Assembly: GCA_030180075.1 (NCBI GenBank)
Contig: JASNJN010000064.1
Coordinates: forward strand, 1 to 23,443
DNA: 23,443 bases
Source of the DNA: Mikrocytos mackini
Taxonomy: Eukaryota; Endomyxa; Ascetosporea; Mikrocytida; Mikrocytiidae
Direction of reading: 5' to 3'
Shown here: positions 9,333 through 17,372 of the stretch, piece by piece
How the letters are laid out: every line of letters starts with the position of its first letter
Numbering within the stretch: the stretch's first letter is position 1
Translations under genes and position numbers: made by a program
The notes under the pieces: model-generated
The model's input: the letters and a program-made list of their open reading frames with translations, nothing else
The model's database searches: none
Told to the model about the DNA's origin: nothing

Positions 9333-10094
9333 TTAAGGCGCAGGTTCCCACTCCTGTCCTTCTAACACAAACAAATCATTATCCAATCTTTCCAAGTCAC
9401 TTACCCCACAAATATTCTCAAAGAATATTTTTAAAGTAAACTTTTTTGTAACTCCAACAATGTCCGGATTTATTATCAATCTAATAACGCTTTTAATACA
9501 AAAGAACCAATTGCTTGTAAAAGGAGGGTCGTTATAAGTGCCGTATAAGTTTTCCAGAACAGCTACCACTTCAGAGTCGCTGATTTGGAGCACGCACGAA
9601 GTTACGACTGGATCTATGGCGCCCAGACTGGCTGTGTACCCAGTTTTCGCTGCGGGGAACGCTTGTGAGAGAATTGTTACGCCGTTTACCTTCTGCTCGA
9701 GCACTATGTCTTCTGATGGGTCAAGACGAAGGGTTATCTCAAGCTCTTGGTTGTTAATGCGCTTTAAAACTGAGTTCCAAATCCGCTTGAATGCGTCGTT
9801 GTGCTTTGTTGCTGTGTTAATGGTTAGAGGACCTTTTGGGACTAGTTTGACTGGTACAAACAATGTAAGCATTTCACATTCCGGTGGTGCGTTTGTGAAC
9901 GTTTGGAAGTGTGGGTACTCCCTCAAAGTATTACCTCGTGTGTTCTCAGACTCTGTAAATCTTCGTGAGTTTTTCCTCAAATATCCAGAAAATTGTTTTT
10001 TGTTCAGTTTGCTGTTTGTATTTTCATATTTCTTTATTGGCCTTGAAAAAGCACAAAATAACAAGAAATTTATGATAAGAAAGTTTCTAACCAT
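9333..10094 (-). CDS. Secreted four-cysteine WFFC-motif protein, paralogue 1
   Basis: Predicted protein of 253 residues, function unknown. Residues 1-18 form a hydrophobic signal peptide (FLIINFLLFCAF, then SRP), so the product is probably secreted. A basic, low-complexity stretch (about 20-60) precedes a conserved domain with cysteines at 73, 167, 199 and 229. The most conserved part is CVLQIS, an acidic helix-like stretch, a Tyr, then NWFFC at 195-199 and FENIC at 225-229. Spacings are 94, 32 and 30 residues, nearly the same as in the two paralogues to the right. The ATG is chosen because it starts the signal peptide and lies next to a TTTTTAAAATT block. It is divergent from paralogue 2 over a 72-bp spacer. 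I know no named family with this pattern. Confidence 0.85.
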   Translation of the reverse strand: MVRNFLIINFLLFCAFSRPIKKYENTNSKLNKKQFSGYLRKNSRRFTESENTRGNTLREYPHFQTFTNAPPECEMLTLFVPVKLVPKGPLTINTATKHNDAFKRIWNSVLKRINNQELEITLRLDPSEDIVLEQKVNGVTILSQAFPAAKTGYTASLGAIDPVVTSCVLQISDSEVVAVLENLYGTYNDPPFTSNWFFCIKSVIRLIINPDIVGVTKKFTLKIFFENICGVSDLERLDNDLFVLEGQEWEPAP

Positions 10095-10166
10095 TTTAAT
10101 TTTAAAAATTGAATTTATTTATAAATTTAAAAATAAATTAAATTCAAAAAAGTTTTTTGTAAACAA
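10095..10166. promoter_or_regulatory. Bidirectional promoter between paralogues 1 and 2
   Basis: This 72-bp, almost purely A+T spacer must serve both divergent genes. It contains TTTAAAAATTGAATTTA at 10101-10117, which recurs exactly at 11200-11216 upstream of paralogue 3, and AATTCAAAAAA, also shared with that promoter. Such AAATTT-like blocks next to start codons are described for microsporidian genes. Function is inferred from position and recurrence. Confidence 0.55.
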
Positions 10167-10913
10167 ATGATATTTTTCTCAATTTTACTTGTTTCTTTGG
10201 TAATAAACTTCGGTACATCATTTATGAACCGAAAAAGTACAAAGAACAACCTGATCGAATCTTTAGCCAATTATCGAGACAATCTTTACAGAAAGAAACT
10301 TAAAATTTCTAAACACGCAAAACAACACAGCCTGAAACAGTTCGCATTACCTGGCGTGTGTGCAACTATTTTAGACAACATCACAACAATAGAACTGTTA
10401 GATCCCAATTCTTTAACCCCAGCAACGAATAACATTTCAAACAGAGTTTGGCGCTACATTTGGAGAGTCGTACGCAGAACGCCCAACCAAGAGAAGTTCA
10501 CAGTTAGGCTAGACCACGACGGGAGCTACAACTTCGTGCTCAACCAATACAACTCTTCAGACTTGCTTACCGTTCTAGAAGCAGACAATTTCAATGTTGG
10601 AGACATTGAGTTCGAAGAGTCTTCAATTACTTCTCCAAACGACGCCTGTTTGCTTAAAATCTACGACACAACTTTAGACGCTGTTTTAATTGACATATTT
10701 GCGCCTTACGATTTCAATTCTACGTCAACGTGGTTCTTCTGTGTGGAGCCCAGGATAAACTTAAAGATAGGACAGTCCTCAGCTGTTCCAGGGCCAAATG
10801 ACGTGGGAGATTTAAAGATAGAAATAAAGTTCTTCAATTTATGTGCTAATCCTGAAACAGAATTACCGGTAGATGTTTTGTCTGAACTTAAAACAGAATA
10901 TAAAAAGATATAA
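10167..10913 (+). CDS. Secreted four-cysteine WFFC-motif protein, paralogue 2
   Basis: Predicted protein of 248 residues, function unknown. The N-terminus (IFFSILLVSLVINFGTSF) is a signal peptide. A Lys-rich region (about 21-60) is followed by the conserved domain with cysteines at 65, 161, 192 and 226 (spacings 96, 31, 34). Matching landmarks to paralogues 1 and 3 are a Trp-rich stretch (VWRYIWRVVRR, 94-104), CLLKIYD at 161, TWFFC at 188-192 and FFNLC at 222-226. Even cysteine number and fixed spacing suggest two disulfides in an extracellular or secretory-pathway domain. No transmembrane segment follows the domain. The stop TAA is followed by AATAAA-like words. Sequence identity to the neighbours is low outside the landmarks, so the family evolves fast. 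Confidence 0.85.
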   Translation: MIFFSILLVSLVINFGTSFMNRKSTKNNLIESLANYRDNLYRKKLKISKHAKQHSLKQFALPGVCATILDNITTIELLDPNSLTPATNNISNRVWRYIWRVVRRTPNQEKFTVRLDHDGSYNFVLNQYNSSDLLTVLEADNFNVGDIEFEESSITSPNDACLLKIYDTTLDAVLIDIFAPYDFNSTSTWFFCVEPRINLKIGQSSAVPGPNDVGDLKIEIKFFNLCANPETELPVDVLSELKTEYKKI

Positions 10914-11276
10914 AGATAAAATAAATATATAAAAATGTTAATAAAATAAATAGTGATTATTTGTATTTGTACGTTTTTATGAAAATAGATAATAGTAGAA
11001 GAATTGTTATTGTTTAAAATAAAAAGAATTAAGAAAAACATATTATAAATAAATATTTGATGAAAGTATTAAAACTTTTAATTCTAATTTTAATTTAGTA
11101 TTATTGCTATTTACAAGAGACATTTATTTTGCATTTATATTTAATTTTATAAAAGCCTTTACTATTTTTTTCACATATTTTTTGCCTTAAAAATTTAACT
11201 TTAAAAATTGAATTTACATTTTCAAAGTTTCAAATTTCCAATTCAAAAAATGAATTTAATTTTAAATTAAATTTTC
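10914..11276 (+). promoter_or_regulatory. Intergenic region and upstream block of paralogue 3
   Basis: No gene is seen. The last 77 bp carry TTTAAAAATTGAATTTA (11200-11216, identical to 10101-10117), an AATTCAAAAAA word, and a palindromic run of AATTTAA/TTAAATT words at 11253-11275 directly before the ATG. An ATG at 11250 opens a 6-codon frame ending at 11270; it matters only if transcripts begin upstream of it. Confidence 0.5.
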
Positions 11277-12035
11277 ATGTCTCTTACCAATATTTTATTA
11301 CTTCTTTTAAGCTCACATTTAACATTCCCACGACTTAAGCCCACCACCAACACCAACAACAAGCAATCTCCCCATCTTCACGCCCGCCCTTTCAACCACG
11401 GCAACTCCCGCGCACCAATTATCCAAAACACCGAAATAGCATCCACTCCCATTTGTCAGAATTTATTCCCAAGTTCCACAGGCCTTAAACTAGTTGGAGT
11501 AGTTGGCAACTTAGTAAACACTCCGTTACAGTCCGGGCATATTTGGAACGTAATTTGGAACGGCATAAAAAGATTAGTCGCTACGCCAGACATTGTCCCA
11601 TTCATTACGCAAGCGTCCGCGCAAACTCAATTGCAATTAGGACAGAATTTTGGTGGATTTCCTGGCACAAATTATATTGGCTTTGTAAGCAATGAATTTG
11701 TTGAGTACACACTTGAACAAGCTACGTTTGATGGGGACCCGCTTGTGTCTAGGGACGTCTGTAGGATCAAAGTTGAAGACCCAGACCTCACTGCAATCCT
11801 GTACGACATATTCACGGTGTATAACGGGAATACACCAGAGTGGTTCTTTTGTACGGAAATAAGTATTAACTTTTTTATAACTCCAGATGATGCTGTGAAT
11901 TATGGTGCTGATAGTAAAAAATTTCACTTTGAAATTAGATTTGAAAACGACTGTGCAGATAATGGGCCAGAACCACTTGCAACAGAAGTTTATAAGATTG
12001 AGAATTTAAATTGGGATTCGGTGGTGTTAATTTAG
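11277..12035 (+). CDS. Secreted four-cysteine WFFC-motif protein, paralogue 3
   Basis: Predicted protein of 252 residues, function unknown. The signal peptide (about residues 1-18, with NILLLLLSSHL) is followed by a Pro/His/Asn-rich linker (20-55). The conserved domain has cysteines at 60, 162, 192 and 226 (spacings 102, 30, 34). Landmarks shared with the other two are IWNVIWNGIKR (89-99), CRIKVED at 162, YDIF/VYN, EWFFC at 188-192, and FENDC at 222-226. It lies in tandem with paralogue 2 on the same strand. It is the most diverged of the three in the region between the first two cysteines, where it is Gln/Gly-rich. No membrane anchor. Possible roles (spore surface, secreted effector) are guesses from the signal peptide and tandem amplification only. 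Confidence 0.85.
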   Translation: MSLTNILLLLLSSHLTFPRLKPTTNTNNKQSPHLHARPFNHGNSRAPIIQNTEIASTPICQNLFPSSTGLKLVGVVGNLVNTPLQSGHIWNVIWNGIKRLVATPDIVPFITQASAQTQLQLGQNFGGFPGTNYIGFVSNEFVEYTLEQATFDGDPLVSRDVCRIKVEDPDLTAILYDIFTVYNGNTPEWFFCTEISINFFITPDDAVNYGADSKKFHFEIRFENDCADNGPEPLATEVYKIENLNWDSVVLI

Positions 12036-12401
12036 TGAAATTGAAAAGGAAATTTGGTTACAATCAGTTAGTGAGATAGTAAATATGTTGTTTATAGAAT
12101 TCTTGTTTTAGAAGGCGGTAATTATAGTTGTTTTGTATATCTTTCGTTAGTTTAATATTTTGTAAATAACTTTTCTTTTTCGCGATAGTAACTTGAAATT
12201 GTCTGTTGTGTGAAATAGGGTGTTTTCAAATTCTCAAATTCTAAAGTCGAAATTGTTAATTTATAGAAAGTACTGGGGGTCATTGTGTTGATATGGCATG
12301 TCTCGTTTTACTGTTTTTGTTCTTTATGAAGTGTATAACGTTCTGGTTCAGTAGTTATCAACGTATCATTTTTAAAGAAAATAAATTTTAAATTTTGATA
12401 A
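12036..12401 (+). promoter_or_regulatory. Intergenic region upstream of the ribophorin-like gene
   Basis: No gene is seen. AAATTTTAAATTTT at 12383-12396 lies 5 bp before the ATG at 12402, matching the A+T block near other start codons here. A GGGGG word at about 12273-12277 might correspond to the GGG-like signals reported upstream of microsporidian genes, but single occurrences mean little. Confidence 0.4.
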
Positions 12402-13760
12402 ATGTTAACATCAAGATTACTCATCCTACACATCTTAATATCACACTTCATCTGCACAGATACCTCTTCATCCTCCAAGATAGGTCTGGACGACTCTTTG
12501 TCCGAACATTTAGGATACTACCAGAACAAGTCTATTACTCGTCTAATTACTCTCACCGACAAAACAGAAACCCACAAAATAACATACAGAATAATATCTC
12601 AATTCAAAGGAGAACTTAAAGAACCGTACCTAATATTCGTCCCCAAAGACAAAGTGGGTCATCTGGTCTCTCTAATAGCCCGCACCAAACTGCTCACCCA
12701 CGAACACTACACCACTTCCCCACTACGTCCTTCTTTACACTCTGACTTCTCTTTGTATGACATAGACTACTCCATATACGAGATAGACCTCCCCCAGTCA
12801 CTAGTAAAGTTGAACGAGCCAGGTGAGTTCATCTTGGAACTGACTATCAAGTACATAAAGCCATTCATAATAGACAACACAAACTTGGTGTATAGAGACT
12901 ATACTGGAGTGTTCAGTATATACATTACCACCATGATGATCACTAAGTTGGATTATACCGAGAGTGCCAAGATACTCCTTAACTATACGGGAAGTGACAA
13001 GACAGACCTTCCTATATCATTACACACTGAAAATAAACTATTGGTATATGGTCCATACAAAGACCTGGTACCTATGGATGATAGTTCTATTTATAATATA
13101 GAGAGGATAGAGGGACTGTTCAAAACACACAGGGGAATACCAGAGATAAACAAACTAAAGAGAACGATCAAATACAATTACTTCAGTAAAATGAGGTATA
13201 CAATAGGGGATAACATTGTACTAAAGAACATATACAATAATAATAATGATAATAATAATAGTATAGATAACAACATTAGGTTTATAAGACTGAACTTTAA
13301 TAACTATAAGAATATTAAGATAAGGAAAGATAATGTTAGTAAAGACAAGTACTACTATGACAAAGCGAGTGGGAATCTGTTAGTTAAGTTTGACAGAGAT
13401 TTGAAGCCACAAGAAGAGAGGGAGATAAAGTATGACTTTAGTACGAAGACTAAGAGCATAGGGTTAAAGCCTTATATTAAAGACCACTATATAATGAAGA
13501 GGAAGATTGTAGTAATTGCCCCTTTGTTCTTTACATTCAAGAAGATAAACAGTAAGCATAGTTTCCTGGTTAAAAGGAAGAGGGTTGCTTTCTTCTTTAA
13601 TAATGAATATGCTGTATATGAAGACAGTTATGTAGACACAGAGAGTGACAATAAAGAAGATGGAACAGTAGAAGCAGAATTTGAATTGGATAAAAAAGAA
13701 GTTTCTAAATTGGTGTTTAGTATAGTAGGAGTTATACTAGGCTTTATCATACTTAAGTAA
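12402..13760 (+). CDS. Divergent ribophorin I (OST1)-like type I membrane protein
   Basis: Predicted protein of 452 residues. Ribophorin I/OST1 is the large lumenal subunit of the oligosaccharyltransferase that N-glycosylates proteins in the ER. Family-like landmarks appear in the expected order: ITRLITLTD near 45-53 (family: RxIDL), YSIYEIDLPQSL at 123-134, VYGPYKDL at 215-222 (the GPY/GPF block, which is the strongest match), RTIKYNYFSKMRY at 254-266 in place of the usual IEVSHWG stretch, and KYYYDKASGNLLV at 316-328 (family: DVYYxDxxGN). A signal peptide (about 1-18) and a single C-terminal membrane segment (434-450) fit the topology. An Asn-rich insert lies at 277-291. The protein is shorter than typical and lacks the WG of SHWG, so the call rests on order and architecture. 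Alternatively it is an unrelated ER or surface protein. Confidence 0.5.
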   Translation: MLTSRLLILHILISHFICTDTSSSSKIGLDDSLSEHLGYYQNKSITRLITLTDKTETHKITYRIISQFKGELKEPYLIFVPKDKVGHLVSLIARTKLLTHEHYTTSPLRPSLHSDFSLYDIDYSIYEIDLPQSLVKLNEPGEFILELTIKYIKPFIIDNTNLVYRDYTGVFSIYITTMMITKLDYTESAKILLNYTGSDKTDLPISLHTENKLLVYGPYKDLVPMDDSSIYNIERIEGLFKTHRGIPEINKLKRTIKYNYFSKMRYTIGDNIVLKNIYNNNNDNNNSIDNNIRFIRLNFNNYKNIKIRKDNVSKDKYYYDKASGNLLVKFDRDLKPQEEREIKYDFSTKTKSIGLKPYIKDHYIMKRKIVVIAPLFFTFKKINSKHSFLVKRKRVAFFFNNEYAVYEDSYVDTESDNKEDGTVEAEFELDKKEVSKLVFSIVGVILGFIILK

Positions 13761-13970
13761 ATGAGTAGTGGTTACTGAATGATTTTATTTTGTATTTGAA
13801 ATGTGATTTACTTGCATTTACTTTTTCTTTATACATTTTCTGGGAAAAGGGGCTTTTAAAAACAGGTATAAATTCTAATTGTGTTAAATTTGTGTTCACT
13901 ATAAACAAATCAATATTATTTAACTCTCTATTCAAATAATAATCTATTCAAGCTATTTATTCACTCTAAT

Positions 13971-15206
13971 TTAACTCGTGTAATCCAAAGTTTTATCTTT
14001 GTTTCCAACCATCAGCACAGTCAATACTATACCTGTAATCACAAGTACAACAAAGATTACTAACAATGCAATGAACCAACCTGACTTGTACCACTTTGAA
14101 GCTTCTTTCTTATCAGTGGAGCTACTGCTGCTAGAACTGTCGCTTGAACTGCTGCTGCTACTAGAACTGTCACTTGAACTACTGCTGCTGCTAGAACTGT
14201 CGCTTGAACTACTGCTACTGCTAGTTGTTCCGCTTGTACTGCTACTGCTAGTTGTTCCACTTGTACTACTAGTGCTAGTTGTTCCGCTTGTACTACTACT
14301 GCTTGATGTGTCTTTGCTTGAAGTTTTCTCAGTGCTTGTGTCTTCGCTTGAAGAGGCCTCGGTTGTATCAACACCCATTGTCTTAGCCTTTTCCGCTGTT
14401 TGTCTGTCAATCTCCTCTTTAACCCGAGTGTAAACTAAAGTAATCAATTCAGTAGACATATTAGGAATCACAATGGCGTTGCTTGGGTCAGCCTTATATC
14501 CCTTTAGCGCTTTCTTAGCTTCCTCATGCCTCTTAGCATCATCCTCGGCAACTCTATACAAGTCACAGTATAGCACCGGGAGGTGTACAAAGTTAGTACC
14601 ATTGTTAAAGATATATTTAGCGAACTGACAGTTGTCATCCTCGTCTTCATCTTCCAGCTTAAACGAACCTTTGACGTTGCTCTCTTGGTACCTTAACAAA
14701 GACCCGTCTGTATTGTCTACCAAGCTATTCAAAAACTTATCTCTTTCCTCCTTAGTTATTCCCTTTTCCTCTTGTGTAGTCACTTCGTCGCCTTCAGCGC
14801 GAGCAACTAAGTCCGTAGACTCTTTCTCTTTCTCTTCTTCTTCTTTCTTTTCAAGCAGAACAAACTTCTTGTAGTCTGCGTCTGTAATGTGCGTGTTCAT
14901 TGAAACTATTCCTTCTTTTGGAATTTCCATAGTGAAAAGGAAAGTTCTATTATTCCAAGTTACGACTTCCCATTTGGCAGACGTTTTGTTTACCAAGGGA
15001 GTCGAGTAAATCAAGTGGAGCACTGCAGTGTGCACCAACACTGGCGCGTCATCCTCAGTGGGTTTATCGGCAATGGTTAAGTACGCCTTTATCATGTTGT
15101 CACTAGATATCTGCTTGGCGATGTGCGTTGCTTTATTCTTGTCTACCCACCACTTGGAAAGTGCGAGGTGGACAAAGATTGAGACTGCAAGTAATTTCTT
15201 TATCAT
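13971..15206 (-). CDS. Serine-repeat type I membrane protein with signal peptide
   Basis: Predicted protein of 411 residues, function unknown. I start it at the ATG at 15206, which opens directly into a signal peptide (MIKKLLAVSIFVHLALS). The frame stays open 10 codons further upstream but without an ATG. The ectodomain has only two cysteines (193, 214), likely a disulfide, four N-glycosylation sequons (N73, N86, N202, N249) and Glu/Lys-rich stretches around 120-155. Residues about 285-363 are a Ser/Thr repeat stalk: STSGTTSSS-type 9-residue units, then D plus nine Ser 10-residue units. A membrane segment (377-400) and an 11-residue tail close the protein. This build is common for surface proteins whose Ser/Thr stalk is O-mannosylated (inference). 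A TTTAAAATTTAATT block lies about 35 bp upstream of the ATG on the coding strand. Confidence 0.8.
   Translation of the reverse strand: MIKKLLAVSIFVHLALSKWWVDKNKATHIAKQISSDNMIKAYLTIADKPTEDDAPVLVHTAVLHLIYSTPLVNKTSAKWEVVTWNNRTFLFTMEIPKEGIVSMNTHITDADYKKFVLLEKKEEEEKEKESTDLVARAEGDEVTTQEEKGITKEERDKFLNSLVDNTDGSLLRYQESNVKGSFKLEDEDEDDNCQFAKYIFNNGTNFVHLPVLYCDLYRVAEDDAKRHEEAKKALKGYKADPSNAIVIPNMSTELITLVYTRVKEEIDRQTAEKAKTMGVDTTEASSSEDTSTEKTSSKDTSSSSSTSGTTSTSSTSGTTSSSSTSGTTSSSSSSSDSSSSSSSSSDSSSSSSSSSDSSSSSSSTDKKEASKWYKSGWFIALLVIFVVLVITGIVLTVLMVGNKDKTLDYTS
14131..14301 (-). repeat. In-frame minisatellite: three 30-bp and three 27-bp units
   Basis: Three adjoining 30-bp units start at 14131, 14161 and 14191 (each beginning CTAGAACTGTC on the plus strand). 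Three adjoining 27-bp units start at 14221, 14248 and 14275 (each beginning CTAGTTGTTCC). They encode the Asp/Ser and Thr-Ser-Gly-Thr-Thr parts of the stalk. Units within each class differ at only a few bases, and the two classes resemble each other, so they probably share an origin. Both unit lengths are multiples of three, so copy-number change keeps the frame. Confidence 0.9.
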
Positions 15207-15927
15207 TTTATTTTTTACTTTTATTTCCGAATTCAAGTTTAATTAAATTTTAAACAAAACTAAGCGTGTAATAAATTTTGATTGTGTGCGTACTGTTGTA
15301 ACTATTGCTTAAGTGTAATTGTGTTGTATTGTTGTAAGTGGGGGGTTCTGTGGGCTTTGGAAATAAAGCGCTTTGGTTACTTGGGGGTAAAAAGAAAGAT
15401 TTTAAATACGTGCGGTGCTGTTGGACAGTTTTAAAGAGTTTGGTGCTTTTAAATGTTTGGAGTTATTTTTTGATTTTGTTTTCGGATTGAAGGAAAGTTT
15501 GAAAGAGGAGAATTTTGTTGGTGCTTGTGGTTTATCGTGTGTGTTGGACTAAGAATAAATGGATGTAGGTGAACGTTGATTGTGTTAATGATACACAGGT
15601 GGTTTCAAATTTCACAACTTGAATATTTGCATACCTATCTTCGCACATAGCTTCTTATGGACTTGGTAACCTACTGGGCGGAGTAAAAGGGCGTTGAGAC
15701 ACCGTATAGTCCGCACTTGGGAAATAAAGAACTATTTACATGATTTGTTTTTTTCAGTTTGTCAATTTAGTTAGGATTAGTTATTTTCTTGCTAAAATGG
15801 AAGTAATTTACTCTAGTAAGAAAAGAAGTCACAATTAAACCCGCACAGCATTATTCGTTGCATTAAAGCCAGTAAAAGTGTAACAGTGCCGTTTAAAATT
15901 TTAAGAAAATTTTAAATTCAAACTCAA
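15207..15927. promoter_or_regulatory. Shared upstream region of two divergent membrane-protein genes
   Basis: The 721-bp spacer between divergent starts has A+T blocks at both ends (AATTAAATTTTAAA at 15241-15254; TTTAAAATTTTAAG and AAAATTTTAAATT within 15892-15918). Between them it is G+T-rich on the plus strand, with GGGGGG near 15342 and GGGGG near 15384 (C-runs in the sense of the minus-strand gene, resembling the CCC-like microsporidian signal). At about 15650-15710 a more G+C-rich stretch is bounded by GGACT and AGTCC words and might be structured, but I cannot assign an RNA. Confidence 0.4.
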
Positions 15928-16851
15928 ATGTTATTCAAACTTTTCATCTTCTTCACATACTCACTCCAACATCACTACACCCAAGGCTTCGGTACAATCA
16001 AAGGTGTTTTACTCACTACATTCGAAGTAAACAACAGCAACTGTGAGAACAATGGCAGGTACCTAAACTTCGTACTTATCAATATAGAGAACGACAAAGC
16101 TCTCATTAAGTTCGACGATTTCATTAAGTTCAATCTTTTGTTGAGCGTTACATTAAACGACCACACAAACATCGCCGAGACAGAGTACAATACACTATTC
16201 GACCTAAACGCCATCCCAGACACTCCCACTACAAAAAACAACACAGCAAACTTTTACCAATTAAAAACTAAACAATTAGTAAACAATATAATTTACAAAG
16301 TTAAAAACACATTGCAAAGTGACTTTATTGTAAAAGAGTTAACGCAAAGATTGCCCAGTGTTACATTTGGAAATGAAAATATGAACCCGGAATATGTTAA
16401 AAGTCTTACCACTTCAATAATGTTAGTACCAACTGTTGATGCTATGTACAGAAATAATCTATGTGGGAAATCTTATTTAATAACTAACCTTATTTATAGT
16501 GAGTACAAAGATAATATTAATATAAATGTTGATTCTAAATATAGTAGTGCTCATACTATAACTATACCAATTATTCTTTACAATAATAGAAATAGAGACA
16601 GTGGAAATATTTCTATTGATGAAAATAGTTTGGATGATAAGGATACAAATGCTATTAAAAAAAATTTCGATGAAATATGGAAAGAAAATGAAGAAGGACT
16701 TTTTGATGATCATAATAGAGCAAAAGTTAAATATAAAAACGACGAGAAAAGGAAAAAATTTTATCCTACGGAAATATTTATTATCATAGGATTGTCGTTT
16801 ATGGGAATTTTGATTATTATTACATTTATAAATGAAAAAATAAATAATTGA
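15928..16851 (+). CDS. Type I membrane protein of unknown function
   Basis: Predicted protein of 307 residues. A signal peptide (MLFKLFIFFTYSLQHHYTQG, 1-20) opens the frame and a hydrophobic segment near 282-301 (IFIIIGLSFMGILIIITFI) closes it, leaving a 6-residue tail. The ectodomain is Asn-rich and has two cysteines, C39 and C179, which could pair. Several NxS/T sequons occur (for example NNS near 35 and NNT near 104). The juxtamembrane part (about 240-275) is Lys/Asp/Glu-rich and may be helical. The build matches the serine-repeat protein transcribed divergently from the same spacer, but I see no sequence similarity between the two. The last third has higher A+T and more Ile/Asn/Lys codons than the start. 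No family recognised. Confidence 0.75.
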   Translation: MLFKLFIFFTYSLQHHYTQGFGTIKGVLLTTFEVNNSNCENNGRYLNFVLINIENDKALIKFDDFIKFNLLLSVTLNDHTNIAETEYNTLFDLNAIPDTPTTKNNTANFYQLKTKQLVNNIIYKVKNTLQSDFIVKELTQRLPSVTFGNENMNPEYVKSLTTSIMLVPTVDAMYRNNLCGKSYLITNLIYSEYKDNININVDSKYSSAHTITIPIILYNNRNRDSGNISIDENSLDDKDTNAIKKNFDEIWKENEEGLFDDHNRAKVKYKNDEKRKKFYPTEIFIIIGLSFMGILIIITFINEKINN

Positions 16852-17147
16852 ATTTGTATTGAATTTTGCTTTATTTTGCAATATTGGTAATTTTATAAGA
16901 ATATTTGCGACTTTTAAAAGGCTTTAAATATCAAAATGGTGTATAAAATCGATGTATTTTTAATGAACTTCAGAGACAAAACTGGCCAAAAATAATGCAT
17001 CTAAAAAATTTTTGTGGTAATCTCTTTAATTGTTTAAAAATTTGTAATCCTTTTGATATAAATTAGGTAAAATATCTGATTGGCCCAAGAATATTGTCAA
17101 TAAATTATAAACTTATAGTAATACAATCGTCTCCGGATATCTGGGCA

Positions 17148-17270
17148 AATAAACCCAAGCGGATCCGCACAATCAACCACCTCGTTGGGAAAATCCAAAA
17201 CGTGGGGTTGAAAAGATCCTTGGTGATCTACAGCTGGCTGAGGGGGCTAACTAAGATCGTATCATGCTGA
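17148..17270 (+). pseudogene. LINE endonuclease C-terminal fragment (5'-truncated copy)
   Basis: Forty codons plus TGA match the end of the LINE frame at the right edge of the window (about 21513-21635, minus strand), roughly 36 of 40 residues identical. It starts at NKPKRIRTINHLVG and has no upstream part, as expected for an aborted reverse transcript. The few DNA differences are mostly C/T and G/A changes, so both copies are young relative to the other relics. Confidence 0.85.
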
Positions 17271-17332
17271 AGCGGCATATGACGAAGATAGGAAATATTA
17301 TTCTTTTTTTTTAATAAAGAAGATAAAGAAAT

Positions 17333-17372
17333 AATTAATTAATATGATAGTTTCCTTTATCTTCATACTACG
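17333..17372 (-). repeat. LINE 3'-tail fragment in opposite orientation
   Basis: This resembles the LINE 3' end at about 21464-21500 in the same (minus) sense: AATTAATTAATATGATAGT, then TTTATCTTC. It directly follows the plus-sense LINE fragment, so two tails meet head-on. The copy is only about 40 bp long. Confidence 0.6.

Noticed and set aside
9538-10170. 210-codon plus-strand frame opposite paralogue 1
   Set aside because: The minus-strand frame has a signal peptide and clear paralogues; this one has neither and runs through the promoter.
13753-13935. 60-codon minus-strand frame between the ribophorin-like and serine-repeat genes
   Set aside because: No signal peptide, motif or coding bias, and it overlaps the end of the ribophorin-like gene.
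13999-14433. Leu-rich 144-codon plus-strand frame
   Set aside because: It is the antisense of the serine-repeat stalk; poly-Leu arises from complementing Ser codons.
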